Shown: positions 9,236-20,133, counted from the first letter of the stretch. The stretch is 64,000 bases of DNA from Bog-473 sp963782415 (GCA_963782415.1 CAWAJT010000008.1:868001-932000), one strand, 5' to 3'. The notes: generated by a model from the letters alone, not told the origin. Made by a program: numbers and translations.

Positions 9236-9415
9236 ATGGCCGTCCCCAAGAAGAAGAAGTCGAAGGCCAAGGGCCGCAGCCACCAGGCTGGGGCTTGGCG
9301 GCTGGGCCGGCCGGCGCGCAGCGTGTGCCCGCACTGCCAGGCCTCCAAGACCCCGCACGTGGTCTGCCCCAGCTGCGGCTGGTACAAGGGTCGTCAAGCG
9401 GTCGAGGTCGACTGA
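9236..9415 (+). CDS. rpmF: 50S ribosomal protein bL32
   Basis: A short 59-aa gene beginning MAVPKKKKSKAKGRSHQ, the classic bL32 start. Cysteines C31/C34 and C44/C47 form the zinc-ribbon of the C+ form. It sits between DUF177 and plsX, the canonical order; the plsX TTG follows one base after its stop. A GGAG lies about 8 nt before the ATG. Confidence 0.97.
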   Translation: MAVPKKKKSKAKGRSHQAGAWRLGRPARSVCPHCQASKTPHVVCPSCGWYKGRQAVEVD

Positions 9416-9416
9416 C

Positions 9417-10469
9417 TTGAGCCGTCGGGGCGAGCGTCCCAGCCCCGAGACACTGGCCACCCTGCCGGTTGCGGTCGATGCCATGGGGGGCGACCTGGCT
9501 CCGGGCGAAATCGTGGAGGGTGCCCGCCGGGCGCACGAACAGCACGGCGTCGGCATCGTGCTCGTCGGGCCGCCCGAACTGGTGGGCGACACGCGGGGCC
9601 TCGACCTCTTGCCCTGTACCGAGGTCATCGGCATGGACGAGGACCCGGCTGGGGGCGTCCGCCGGAAGAAGGATTCCTCCCTCGTACGCGCCGCCGAGCT
9701 CGTGCGCGACGGCAAGGCCTCGGCCATGGTGTCGGCGGGCAACACCGGGGCGACCATGGCGTCTGCGCTCCTGCGCATGGGCCGGCTGCCGGGCGTGGTG
9801 CGCCCGTGCATCGCAACGCCGCTGCCGCGCCTGGGTCGGACGCCGGCCGTGCTCGTCGACGCCGGCGCCAATGCCGAGTGCACCCCCGCCATGCTGGTGC
9901 AGTTCGCCCAGATGGGCGCCGCCTACGTGGCAGCCCGCTTCGGCACCGCGGCCCCGTCGGTGGGACTGTTGTCGATCGGCGAGGAGCCGACCAAGGGCAC
10001 CCCGCTGGTCAAGGAGACCCATGGGCTGCTCGTGAAGGCGGCGCACGTGGGCACCGGCGAAGGTCGTGGCGGCTTCGAATTCGTCGGGAACCTCGAGGGT
10101 CGCGACCTCCTGCCCTCGCCGGCCGACGTCATCGTCACCGACGGGTTCACGGGCAACGTGGCGCTCAAGGCGCTGGAGGGATCGCTGCGCTTCTTGTTCG
10201 ACACCATGCTCGGAGTGTTCGGGACCAACGAGGCGACGACCGAGGCGGCGGGGGTCCTGCTGCCGCACCTGTTGCCGATCGCAACCGAATTCGAGCCCGA
10301 GAACACGGGCGGGGCCATGTTGCTCGGGACCGACGGCGTGTGCGTGATCAGCCACGGATCCTCGAATGCGACCGCCATCATGAACGCCGTCCTCGTGGCC
10401 CACGAATGTGCCACCCGGGGGCTCGCTGACCACGTGGCGGCGTCAGTGCAAAATGAGGAAAAGAGCTAA
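9417..10469 (+). CDS. plsX: Phosphate acyltransferase PlsX
   Basis: Forms acyl-phosphate from acyl-ACP, the first committed step of membrane phospholipid synthesis with PlsY. 350 aa with VAVDAMGGDLAPGEIVEGA near residues 19-37, KKDSSLVRAAELV, SAGNTGATMA and DGFTGNVALKALEG, all PlsX signatures. The TTG start directly follows rpmF. The Ser/Arg-rich first 15 residues before VAVDAMGG are not conserved, so the true start could be slightly later. acpP follows. Confidence 0.94.
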   Translation: MSRRGERPSPETLATLPVAVDAMGGDLAPGEIVEGARRAHEQHGVGIVLVGPPELVGDTRGLDLLPCTEVIGMDEDPAGGVRRKKDSSLVRAAELVRDGKASAMVSAGNTGATMASALLRMGRLPGVVRPCIATPLPRLGRTPAVLVDAGANAECTPAMLVQFAQMGAAYVAARFGTAAPSVGLLSIGEEPTKGTPLVKETHGLLVKAAHVGTGEGRGGFEFVGNLEGRDLLPSPADVIVTDGFTGNVALKALEGSLRFLFDTMLGVFGTNEATTEAAGVLLPHLLPIATEFEPENTGGAMLLGTDGVCVISHGSSNATAIMNAVLVAHECATRGLADHVAASVQNEEKS

Positions 10470-10517
10470 AAGCCCAGTTCAAGTGGTACAAACGGGCGCT
10501 CGGAGTCTGCTGAGACG

Positions 10518-10523
10518 TACACT
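10518..10523 (+). promoter_or_regulatory. Putative -10 box, leaderless acpP
   Basis: TACACT is 6 nt before the GTG at 10530. The earlier GTG at 10524 abuts the box, so a transcript starting about 7 nt downstream would begin at 10530; this decided the start chosen for acpP. Confidence 0.5.
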
Positions 10524-10529
10524 GTGGCC

Positions 10530-10826
10530 GTGCCAGCAGAAACCCACACCAACCAGGGCCCACTCGACCGCAACGGGGTTTTCGAGCTGATCAGGGACCA
10601 GCTGGCCGACATCCTCGAGACGGACCCGTCGTCGATCACCGAGGGCGCCTCCTTCGTCGAGGACCTCGACGCCGACTCCCTGGCCCTGATTGAGCTGGTC
10701 GAAGCCTTAGAAGAGGAGCTGGGCGAGCGAACAGTGGGTTTTCGCATCAACGACGAGGACCTCGAGGACCTGCGCACGGTACGGGATGCAGTTGACTACG
10801 TCTACGCCAAGCTCGAGGCGGGTTAA
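10530..10826 (+). CDS. acpP: Acyl carrier protein
   Basis: Carries growing acyl chains on a 4'-phosphopantetheine arm for fatty-acid synthesis and PlsX. 98 aa; attachment Ser50 in the motif DLDADSLALIELVEALEEEL, followed by acidic helices and RTVRDAVDYV. The N-terminus is about 12 residues longer than E. coli AcpP. The GTG at 10524 is an alternative start. Placement plsX-acpP-rnc matches firmicutes and actinobacteria. Confidence 0.93.
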   Translation: MPAETHTNQGPLDRNGVFELIRDQLADILETDPSSITEGASFVEDLDADSLALIELVEALEEELGERTVGFRINDEDLEDLRTVRDAVDYVYAKLEAG

Positions 10827-11520
10827 CGCGGGCGCTGAGGGTGCGGCCGCATTGGCCGAGCGACTTGGCCATTCCTTCGCCGACCTGAGCCTTTTGCAGC
10901 ACGCCCTGGCGCACCGGAGCTGGTGTGGCGAGCAGGACGGTGGCGCGCCCTCCAACGAGCGCCTGGAGTTTCTGGGGGACGCCGTCCTCGGCCTGGTCGT
11001 GGCGAGGTACACCTTCGAGCGCTTCCCCGAGTTTCCCGAGGGCAAGCTGGCCAAGGTCCGCTCCGCCGTCGTGAATGCCCGCGTGCTGGCGCAGGTTGCT
11101 GCCCAGCTCGGGGTGGGTGAGGTCCTCCTGTTGGGCCGGGGGGAGGAAGGATCAGGTGGCCGGGCCAAGGCCTCCATCCTGGCCGACGCCTTCGAGGCGA
11201 TCCTCGGGGCCGTCTACCTCGACGCCGGCTGGGACGCCGCGCGTCAGCTGGTCCTACGCGAGCTGGGCGCGGCCATTGAGCGGGCGGGCGAGGAACCCGA
11301 CGACTTCGACCACAAGAGCCGGTTGCAGGAGAAGGCGGTGCGCGACGGGGAGGGGACGCCCCGTTACGTCGTGGTGAGCTCGGGGCCCGACCACGACCGG
11401 GTCTACAGGGCCGAGGTGTTCCTCGGCGGGACCCGAAGGGGGTCGGGCGAGGGACGCTCGAAGAAGGACGCCGAACAGGAGGCCGCACGAGCGGCCTGGG
11501 AAGGCCTCACCAGTGCCTGA
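10786..11520 (+). CDS. rnc: Ribonuclease III
   Basis: Cleaves double-stranded RNA in rRNA and mRNA processing. 244 aa: the catalytic domain has HRSWCGEQ and NERLEFLGDAVLGLV (about 57-71, with the Mg-binding Glu and Asp) and ILADAFEAILGAVYLD (second catalytic Asp/Glu pair); a C-terminal dsRNA-binding domain spans about 165-240. The ATG at 10786 lies 41 nt inside acpP; a TTG at 10852, just before the conserved AERLGHSF, is an alternative. The stop overlaps mutM by 8 nt. Confidence 0.94.
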   Translation: MQLTTSTPSSRRVNAGAEGAAALAERLGHSFADLSLLQHALAHRSWCGEQDGGAPSNERLEFLGDAVLGLVVARYTFERFPEFPEGKLAKVRSAVVNARVLAQVAAQLGVGEVLLLGRGEEGSGGRAKASILADAFEAILGAVYLDAGWDAARQLVLRELGAAIERAGEEPDDFDHKSRLQEKAVRDGEGTPRYVVVSSGPDHDRVYRAEVFLGGTRRGSGEGRSKKDAEQEAARAAWEGLTSA

Positions 11521-12412
11521 GCTGCCCGAAGTCGAAACGTTGCGTCAGGACCTCTCCCGTGAGGTGGTGGGCCGCAAAATCAAGGCGGTCTCGGTGTCCA
11601 ACGGCCGCTCCGTGCGGCGCCACGCCTCGGCCAAGCACTTCCGGGCCCTCCTAGAGGGGCACACCATCAAGTCGGTGGGCCGCCTCGGCAAGTATCTGCT
11701 GTTGACGCTCGATACCGCGGACACGCTCGTGGTGCATCTCGGCATGAGCGGGCAGCTCCTGCGGGTCAAGTCCGCCAAGGAGCCCAAGCCCAAGCACACC
11801 CACGTCGTCATCACCTTCACCCAAGGCGGGGAGCTGCGCTACGTCGACCCCCGCACCTTCGGGGAGATGTTCGTCTCGACGCCGCCGCTCAAGGCGGACG
11901 GGACGCCGCTGAGCCCGGTCTCGGGGACAGCCGGTGGCGACGGCGCCGCCATCCGCAAGGCGATCCCCGAGCTGGCGCACCTGGGCTTCGACCCCATCGA
12001 GGATCTCATGAGCTGGGATCGCTTCGGCGCCCTGCTGCACCAGCACCACGGGGGGATCAAGGCGCTCTTGATGGACCAGAGCTTCACGGCGGGCATCGGC
12101 AACCTGTACTCCGACGAGATGCTCTACCAGGCCGGGCTGCGCTTCGACCGGCCGGCGGACTCGCTGACGGCGACCGAGGTGCGCCGGCTCTACCGGGCCA
12201 TCGTCGAGACGCTGGCCGACGCGATCAAGCACCGGGGTTCCTCGTTGGCCGACGAGCAGTACCGCGACCTCTTCGGCGAGCTCGGCGACTTCCAGGGCTC
12301 GCACCAGGTCTACGACCGCGAGGGGGAGCCGTGCCGCCGGTGCCGCAACACCATCGTGCGGGTGAAGGCGGGCGGACGCTCGACCTTCTTCTGCGAGCAC
12401 TGCCAGGTGTGA
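11513..12412 (+). CDS. mutM: Formamidopyrimidine-DNA glycosylase
   Basis: Base-excision glycosylase/AP lyase for 8-oxoguanine and FapyG. 299 aa from GTG with the required PELPEVE N-terminus (Pro2 nucleophile, Glu3). LGMSGQLL and DQSFTAGIGNLYSDEMLYQAGL are family segments, and the C-terminal zinc finger reads CRRC...CEHC near 276-297. A 30-residue Ser/Gly/Pro-containing insertion around 125-150 is longer than in E. coli Fpg. The rnc-mutM-smc order is standard for actinobacteria. Confidence 0.95.
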   Translation: MPELPEVETLRQDLSREVVGRKIKAVSVSNGRSVRRHASAKHFRALLEGHTIKSVGRLGKYLLLTLDTADTLVVHLGMSGQLLRVKSAKEPKPKHTHVVITFTQGGELRYVDPRTFGEMFVSTPPLKADGTPLSPVSGTAGGDGAAIRKAIPELAHLGFDPIEDLMSWDRFGALLHQHHGGIKALLMDQSFTAGIGNLYSDEMLYQAGLRFDRPADSLTATEVRRLYRAIVETLADAIKHRGSSLADEQYRDLFGELGDFQGSHQVYDREGEPCRRCRNTIVRVKAGGRSTFFCEHCQV

Positions 12413-12438
12413 GTCCCACGCCGCTCGTAGGCAGCCGG

Positions 12439-12444
12439 TAGGGT
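12439..12444 (+). promoter_or_regulatory. Putative -10 box, leaderless smc
   Basis: TAGGGT lies 7 nt before the smc ATG in the 39-bp gap after mutM, with no Shine-Dalgarno sequence. Confidence 0.45.
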
Positions 12445-12451
12445 CGCCCCG

Positions 12452-15400
12452 ATGTTCCTGAAGTCGCTCAGCATGAAGGGTTTCAAGTCCTTCGCCGATC
12501 CGACAGTGCTGGAGTTCGAGCCCGGGATCACGGTGGTGGTGGGACCCAACGGGAGCGGCAAGTCCAACGTCGTCGACGCGGTGACGTGGGTGCTCGGGGC
12601 CCAGGGGCCGCGCTCGCTGCGCTCGGCGAAGATGGAGGACGTCATTTTCGCGGGAACCTCTTCGCGGCCCCAGCTGGGCCGGGCCGAGGTGTCGCTCACC
12701 ATCGACAATTCGTCGGGGAAGCTGCCGATCGACCTCTCCGAGGTCACCATCACCCGGACGCTCTTCCGCTCCGGTGACAGCGAGTACGCCATCAACGGCG
12801 CACCGTGCCGCCTGCTCGACATCCAAGAGCTGCTCAGCGACTCGGGCGTGGGCCGCCAGCAGCACATGATCATCGGCCAGGGCCAGCTCGACACCGTCCT
12901 CAACGCCCGGCCGGAGGACCGCCGCGCCATCATTGAGGAGGCGGCCGGTGTCTTGAAGCACCGCCGGCGCCGCGAGCGGGCGGAGCGTCGCCTGGCGGCC
13001 ACGGCGGAGAACCTCGAGCGCCTCGGGGACCTCGTACGCGAGGTGCGGCGCCAGATCCGGCCGCTCGAGCGCCAGGCCGCAGCGGCCCGATCGCACGACA
13101 GCGTGGCCACCGAGCTGCTGGCCGTGCGGCGGTATCTCGCCGGGGCCGAGCAGGCCGACCTGACGGCGCGCCGACGGACGGCAGTGCAGAACCTGGCCGT
13201 GTGCCGCGAGGAGGAGCAGGAGCTGCACGAGGCCCTGGAACAGCTCGACACCGAGGCGACCGCCACGACGGCCGAGCTGTCGTCACGCCGCGAGGAGGAC
13301 CTGGCCAACGCCCTCGGTCGCGTGCAGGGTCTCGTCGAGCGCGCCCGTGGGCTCACCGGTGTGCTGCGCGAACGTGGACGCGGCGTGGTCGCCGCCCTCG
13401 ACGCCGCCGCCGACGTCGACGTGGTCTCGACCCTCGAGGCCGAGGCGGCCCGCCTGGCCAGCGAGCTGGTCTCGGCCCAGGCCGAGGAGGAGGCGGGCGG
13501 CGCGCCGGAGCGGGCCGAGCTCGACCAGGCACTGACCGCCCTCGACGGCGAGGCAGTCGCCTTGCAGGAACGCTGGGCCACCGTCCTCGGTGGCGATGCA
13601 CCCGACCAGGCCATCGCCCGGGTGCGGGCCCGCACCGAGTCGGTGGCGCGCGCCGCGGCGCGCGAGCAAGAGGATCTCGACTCCCTGGGGGCGCGTGTGG
13701 ACGGTCTCCAGGAGCGCGTGGCCGGTGCGGCGGTCCGCGCCGACCTCCTGGCCCGGCAGGCCGACGAGCTCGAGCAGGCGACCGCCTCACTCGAGACGGA
13801 GCTGGCTGCCCGCAGCGCCGAGCTCGAAGAGGCGGTGCGCACGGCCGAGGCGGCGCAGGTGTCGGCGGACGAGGCCGAAGAGGCGCGCCACCGCACGGCG
13901 GCGCGCGCCGAGGCCCTGGAACGTGCTCTGGCCGACCTGCAGGGTGCCGGCGGGCGTGAGCTGCTCCGCGATGTCGACGGCGTGGTCGGCTCGCTGGTCG
14001 ACCTGGTGGAGATCGACGAAGGCTGGGAGGCCGCGTTCGAAGCCGCCATCGGCGCCGGCGTGGCCGCCGTTGTCGTCGACGGCCGCCGCTCGGCCCAGGC
14101 GGCGCTGGCCACCTTGCGCGAGGGTGGCGTCACGGGGGCCATCCTCACGCCGCGCCAGTCCTCGGCCTCGGTGGGTGTGGGGGAGCTGCCCCCCGGCAGC
14201 AGCGCTGTCCGCCGTCCGCCGCCACGTGCGCGTGCGCCAGGGCGGGGCCGCCGCCGAATCTGTGCTCGACACGCTGGTCGGCCGGGCCGTCCGCGTCGAC
14301 GGGTGGGAGGAGGCCATCGACCTGTCCCTCGCCCGCGACGACCTCGTCGTCGTCACGCCCGAAGGCGATCGCTTCGCCGCCAGCGGCTGGCGGGTGCGCT
14401 CGGCGACAAGCGTGGTCACGGCGGCCTCGGTGGAGGAGGCACGCCACCGGGCCGAGGCCGCGGCCGCCGCGGCCGAGCTCGCCCGCGCCCACCTCTCGGA
14501 GAGCCGCATTGTGCTCAGCCGCTGCCGGGATGCGCGCACCGCGGCCGAGCGGGCCAACGACCGGCACGCCTCGGCCTGTGAGACGGGGCGGGCCGACCGG
14601 GAGCGCTCCGCTGAGGAGCGGCGCCGAGTCACGGCCGAGCTCGAAGAGGCCCGTGCCGCCGTCGCCGCAGGTCAGCAGCGGCTGGCCGACGTCACCACCG
14701 AGCAGGCGCAGCTGGCCGGGGCGTTGCCCGAGCTGCAAGAGGCCCTGGTGGCCTGGGAGGCGCTCGAAGAGCGCCGGACCGCCCTGCGCCGGCGCCGCCA
14801 GGAGCTCGAGGTGCGCGTGGCCGGCGTCGTGGAACGCCGGCGTGTGCTGGCCGAGCGGCAGGCGGAGGTGGAGCGCCGGCTCCAGGGCCATGCCGAGGAG
14901 CGGGCGACCGCGGCGACGCGCCGCCGCCGCCTGGAGGCGGAGGGCGCCGCACTGGCCCGCCTGGAGCTGGTGGTCCAGCGCGAGCACGACCGGCTGGACG
15001 GCGTCTTCGAATCGCTGCGTCACGACTACCAGGACCAGGTCGACGCCGTACGTGCCGGCGGCGAGAAGCTCGAGCGGTTGCGCCAGGACCGCCACACCAC
15101 CGAACAACGACTCGAGGCGGTGCGCACACGCACGCGCACGCTCGACCTCGAGTCCAATGAGGTGGACCTGCGCATGGAGGCGCTGCAGGAGCACATCACG
15201 CGCGACCTGGGCGCGACGCCCGACGAACTGACGGGCCTGCCCGCGCCCGAGGCACCCGAGGGCACGCCGCTGCCGCAGCACGCCGAGGAGCTCGAGCGGA
15301 AGTTGGCGGCGCTCGGCCCCGTGAACCCGCTGGCCCTCGAGGAGCTCTCGACGCTGGAGGAGCGCCACAAGGAGCTCGAGGCGCAGGTTGACGACGTGCG

Positions 15401-15923
15401 CGGCGCCCGGCGTGAGCTGCACGAGGTCGTGCGCACCCTGGACCACGAGATCATGACGTCGTTCGCCGCCGCGGCTGCCGACGTGAACGAGCACTTCTCG
15501 GCCCTGATCGCCATGCTGTTCCCCGGCGGGACGGGCCGGCTCATGCTGCTGGAGCCCGACGACCTCCTCAACACCGGGGTCGAGATAGAGGTGCGCCCCG
15601 CCGGACGCAATGTGCGCCGGGTGTCGCTGCTCTCCGGTGGCGAGCGCTCCATGGCGGCGCTGGCCTTCCTGTTCGCCGTCTTCCGGAGCCGCCCGTCGCC
15701 CTTCTACATGATGGACGAGGTCGAGGCCGCGCTCGATGACGTCAACCTCAGCCGCTTCCTGGCGCTGGTGCACGAGTTTCGCGACGAGGCGCAGCTGCTG
15801 ATCGTCAGCCACCAAAAGCGCACCATGGAGACGGGCGACGCGCTGTACGGGGTCACGATGGCGCCCGGCGGTTCGTCCCAGGTCGTCAGCCAGAAGGTGG
15901 AGAAGGAGCGAGAGCCGGCATGA
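12452..15923 (+). CDS. smc: Chromosome segregation protein SMC, with a frameshift in the hinge
   Basis: Condensin ATPase. Joined across one indel it is about 1156 aa, the expected size. Walker A GPNGSGKS is at 31-38; QGQLDTVLNARPEDRRAI and EEAAGVLKHRRRR close the N-terminal head; two Ala/Glu/Arg coiled coils flank a hinge near 500-680; LSGGERSMAALAFLFAV (signature) and MMDEVEAALDD (Walker B) form the C-terminal head. The frame changes inside the hinge at a six-C run (14189-14194, near codon 580); five C would give a continuous reading ELPPAAALSAVRRHVRV. Both halves are otherwise intact, so a consensus error is likely. Confidence 0.92.
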
Positions 15924-16155
15924 ACGGCACGCTCTACGCCGTCTTCGTCGTGGCGGCCATCGTCTGCGTCATCGCCGGGGTGGCGGCCGTCAGGCGCACC
16001 CGCCGGCGCGTCCGCGACGACGAGTACGACTCGGGCGAGGACGATGGCGGCATGACCTATGCCGAAGAGTCGGCCGCCGTCGCGGCCGCAGAGGCCGCGC
16101 TCGAAGCAGAGCAGGGTGACGACGAGCGCGACGGCGTCGAGGGGGCGCCGCCGGT

Positions 16156-16159
<4 letters not shown>
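15920..16159 (+). CDS. Small single-pass membrane protein between smc and ftsY
   Basis: 79 aa, unrecognised. One hydrophobic segment (about 6-24) precedes an Arg-rich stretch and a strongly acidic, alanine-rich tail. It overlaps both smc and the ftsY GTG by 4 nt, so it is probably co-translated. The topology suggests N-out with a cytoplasmic acidic tail; no function can be assigned. Confidence 0.7.
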
Positions 16160-17337
<1,178 letters not shown>

Positions 17338-17355
17338 GCGAGGAGGGGAGGTCCG

Positions 17356-17568
17356 GTGGACACGCTGACCGATCAGCAGAAGAAGCTGATCCTGGCCGTG
17401 CTCGTCATACATCTCCTTGTGGCCAGGCTGACCTGGTGGGACCTGCGCCGCCGGCCCGATGCCGCGGTGCGGGGCAAGAAACGGGTGTGGCGCGTCGCGT
17501 CCGGCGTGAACACCACCGGCTCGGTGGCCTACTGGCTGTTCGGCCGGCGCCGGATCACGTCGACCTGA
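17356..17568 (+). CDS. Small membrane protein, paralogue of the protein at 32318-32584
   Basis: 70 aa with one hydrophobic segment (about 11-25), then TWWDLRRRPDAAVRGKKRVWRVASG and GSVAYWLFGRRR. The RGxKxVWRxAS...GxSxAYWxFxR pattern recurs in the 88-aa protein at 32318, making them paralogues. The second segment is short and may be an amphipathic or membrane helix, as in phospholipase D N-terminal-like (PLDc_N) small proteins; function unknown. It follows ftsY by 18 nt. Confidence 0.7.
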   Translation: MDTLTDQQKKLILAVLVIHLLVARLTWWDLRRRPDAAVRGKKRVWRVASGVNTTGSVAYWLFGRRRITST

Positions 17569-17622
17569 GGCGTCGGGTCGACGGCCGTTGGTCAATGCCT
17601 CGATCGGGCTGTTGCGCGACCC

Positions 17623-18228
17623 CTAGGCCACCTTGAGCAGGTCGATGACGAAGACGAGGGTGTCATTGGCGGCGATGCCCGGTCCGGGTGATTCACCCCG
17701 GTAGCCGAGGGAGGGCGGAATGACCAGTTCGCGGCGTCCGCCGACTTTCATGCCCACCACACCCTTGTCCCAGCCGGGGATGACCTGTCCGGCACCGAGC
17801 GTGAAAGTGAAGGGCTGACTGGTCCACGACGACTGGACGACATGGCCCGACGAGTACGTGGCCAGAACGTACTGCACGGTGACCTTGTCACCCGGCTTCG
17901 CCGTCGCACCCGTTCCCGTGATGAGGTCTGCGCTCTCCAGCGAGGTCGGCGGCGTGCTCGTCGGAACCGTCACCGTCGGTGCCTTTCCGGCCGTCCCGGC
18001 AGGGGACTGGTCGGCGGCCGGGAGCGCGACGATGGCGTCGAGCGGACTCTGGCCGGGAACGGTCGTGATCGTCGGGTTGGCGCTGGCGTTGCTGGCCGCA
18101 GTCGTGCTCGTGGTGGCACCGGAGCCTGAAGTGCTCGAGGGCGAGGAGCTGCACGCGGCCAGCCCCAGCGCGCCGGCGGCACCGAGTGCCAGCGCGACCG
18201 TAAAGGAGCGAGGTCTGCGGGGAGCCAT
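17623..18228 (-). CDS. FKBP-type peptidyl-prolyl isomerase, lipoprotein
   Basis: 201 aa. An Arg-rich N-terminus, hydrophobic stretch and lipobox LAAC (C26) predict a lipoprotein anchored outside the membrane. A Ser/Thr/Ala-rich linker follows, then an FKBP domain (about 95-201) with VTVQYVLATYSSGHVVQSSW, VIPGWDKGVVGMKVGGRREL and IPPSLGYRGESPGPGI. It probably assists folding of exported proteins. Longer upstream frames lack the signal peptide at the N-terminus, so the ATG at 18228 was chosen. Divergent from ffh. Confidence 0.88.
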   Translation of the reverse strand: MAPRRPRSFTVALALGAAGALGLAACSSSPSSTSGSGATTSTTAASNASANPTITTVPGQSPLDAIVALPAADQSPAGTAGKAPTVTVPTSTPPTSLESADLITGTGATAKPGDKVTVQYVLATYSSGHVVQSSWTSQPFTFTLGAGQVIPGWDKGVVGMKVGGRRELVIPPSLGYRGESPGPGIAANDTLVFVIDLLKVA

Positions 18229-18422
18229 GCGCCGAGACGGTACTCGTTGGGGGCGATGGTCCCGTGGCAGGGCAGGGCGCGCCCAATTGCCCGCAAGGTG
18301 TGCGGCGGCCGGATGGGTCGTCGGCGTGGGCGGGCGCGGTGGTACGGCGGAGCGCCTTGCCACGTTGGTGTCGGATGGGTCCCGAGGCGGCGGTCGGGGC
18401 GGCGGCTTGTCCTCCGAAACTC

Positions 18423-18451
18423 TCAACCAACGCGTTGATAGTCCTGGTTGA
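18423..18451. repeat. Nested inverted repeats, possible operator
   Basis: TCAACCA (18423-18429) and TGGTTGA (18445-18451) are exact inverted repeats separated by 15 nt, and the palindrome CAACGCGTTG (18428-18437) lies between them. Position in a divergent promoter gap suggests a protein-binding site; no regulator is known. Confidence 0.35.
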
Positions 18452-18515
18452 TGGTTCTGGCGTCGTCGCCACGCCGACCACGCCCCACGCCGGCCGACCA
18501 CGCTGCCCCCGTGGC

Positions 18516-18521
18516 TAACCT
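18516..18521 (+). promoter_or_regulatory. Putative -10 box, leaderless ffh
   Basis: TAACCT is 8 nt before the ffh ATG, with no Shine-Dalgarno sequence. The nested inverted repeats begin about 90 nt upstream. Confidence 0.45.
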
Positions 18522-18529
18522 GACAGACC

Positions 18530-20089
18530 ATGTTCGACGCGCTTTCCGACCGCCTGGAGCGAATCTCGACGCGCTTGCGGGGCAGAGGACGCATCAGCGA
18601 CGAGGACCTCGACGAGGCGTTGAAGGAGATCCGTACGGCGCTGCTCGAGGCGGATGTCGAGCTCTCCGTCGCCCGGCGCTTCTGTGACGGCATCCGCCTG
18701 CGGGTCAGCACCGAGGCACTCGCCAAGAGCCTGACCCCCGGCCAGCAGGTCGTGCGCGCCGTCCATGAGGAATTGATCGCCGTGCTGGGCGGCGAAACCC
18801 TCAAGCTGAGCTACGCGTCGCGACCTCCGACCGTGGTCCTCATGGCCGGTTTGCAGGGGGCCGGCAAGACCACCACCTCGGCCAAGCTCGCGCGCTGGTG
18901 GAAGCAACAGGGGCGCAACCCTTTGCTCGTCGGAGCCGACCTCCAGCGACCCGCCGCGGTGGAGCAGCTGCGGGTCCTCGGTCAACAGGCCGGGGTGAGC
19001 GTGTTCAGCGAGCCCACCGACCCCGTCTCATGCGCCAAAGCTGGTCTCGAAGAGGCACGACGGCTCGGCCGGGACATTTGCATCATCGACACCGCAGGGC
19101 GTCTCACTATCGATGCCGACCTCATGGAGCAGATCCGGGACATCTCCGCCGCAACCGAGCCGCACTACACGTTCCTGGTGGTCGACGCCATGATCGGGCA
19201 GGACGCCGTGGCCACCGCCAAGGCGTTCCACGACACGCTCGAGCTGAGCGGCGTCATCTTGACCAAGCTCGACGGCGATGCCCGCGGCGGCGCCGCGCTG
19301 TCGGTCAAGGGCGTCGTGGGCAAGCCGATCGCCTTCGCCAGCACCGGTGAGCGTCTTGAGGACTTCGACCTGTTCCACCCGGATCGCATGGCCGATCGCA
19401 TTCTCGGCATGGGCGACGTGCTCAGCCTGATTGAGCAGGCAGAACGCACCATGGACACCGACGAGGTGACCAAGAGCGCCAACCGCCTCATGCAGGGCCA
19501 CTTCACGCTGGAGGACTTCCTCTCCCAGCTCCGGCAGGTCAAGAAGATGGGTTCATTGGGCGGACTCATGCGCCTCATGCCCGGGATGTCCAAGGAGATG
19601 CGTCAGGCCGCCGGCCAGATCGACGACGGCGAGGTGGCCAAGGTGGAAGCAATCGTGTGCTCCATGACGCCCGCCGAGCGCAATGACACCGCTCTGCTCG
19701 ACGGCTCGCGCCGCAGCCGGGTGGCCCGGGGCTCGGGCACCTCTATCCAGGACGTGAACACCCTGTTGAAGCAGTTCAAGGAGATGCAGAAGATGATGAA
19801 GGGGATGGCCTCGGGCACCATGCCCAACCTCCCCGGCATGCCGAACATGGCCGGCATGAGCGGCCGGGCCGCCCGCAAGTTGGCCCAGCAGGGTGCCGCC
19901 GGCCTGCCCGCAGCACCTGCCGGAGCCGACTTCGACATGCTCTCGCAGCTCATGGAAGAGGGCGGTGAGCTGCCATCGGGCTTCCCCGGACTGCCGTCGC
20001 CGGGGGCGACTCGGCCTGTGGTGAACGTGAACAAGGGCACCAAGAAGAAGAAGAAGGGCGGACGGGTCACCCCACCGAAAGGTCGGTAG
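18530..20089 (+). CDS. ffh: Signal recognition particle protein Ffh
   Basis: SRP54 GTPase that binds signal sequences and 4.5S RNA. 519 aa: N domain; G domain with GLQGAGKTTTSAKLA from about 106, VGADLQRPAAVEQL, IIDTAGRL and TKLDGDARGGAALS; methionine-rich M domain about 300-460 with GLMRLMPGMSKEM and repeated PNLPGMPNMAGM. The C-terminus ends in a Lys-rich tail (KKKKKGG). About 70 residues longer than E. coli Ffh, mainly in the C-terminal tail. No SRP RNA gene was recognised in the window. Confidence 0.96.
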   Translation: MFDALSDRLERISTRLRGRGRISDEDLDEALKEIRTALLEADVELSVARRFCDGIRLRVSTEALAKSLTPGQQVVRAVHEELIAVLGGETLKLSYASRPPTVVLMAGLQGAGKTTTSAKLARWWKQQGRNPLLVGADLQRPAAVEQLRVLGQQAGVSVFSEPTDPVSCAKAGLEEARRLGRDICIIDTAGRLTIDADLMEQIRDISAATEPHYTFLVVDAMIGQDAVATAKAFHDTLELSGVILTKLDGDARGGAALSVKGVVGKPIAFASTGERLEDFDLFHPDRMADRILGMGDVLSLIEQAERTMDTDEVTKSANRLMQGHFTLEDFLSQLRQVKKMGSLGGLMRLMPGMSKEMRQAAGQIDDGEVAKVEAIVCSMTPAERNDTALLDGSRRSRVARGSGTSIQDVNTLLKQFKEMQKMMKGMASGTMPNLPGMPNMAGMSGRAARKLAQQGAAGLPAAPAGADFDMLSQLMEEGGELPSGFPGLPSPGATRPVVNVNKGTKKKKKGGRVTPPKGR

Positions 20090-20133
20090 GGTCGCCATCT
20101 GCCAGAATGGACGGCCGAGACGTCCAGATCAGT

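Larger units (their letters stand above)
18229..18529. other. Divergent intergenic region between FKBP gene and ffh
   Basis: No supportable gene in these 301 bp. It contains the inverted repeats at 18423-18451 and the ffh -10-like box. The only open frames are Arg/Gly-rich and antisense-like. Confidence 0.6.

Noticed and set aside
8067..10433. 788-residue minus-strand frame opposite the coaD-plsX block
   Set aside because: Shadow frame spanning five well-supported plus-strand genes.
12310..14148. 612-residue Ser/Arg-rich minus-strand frame in smc
   Set aside because: Antisense of coiled coil; low-complexity only.
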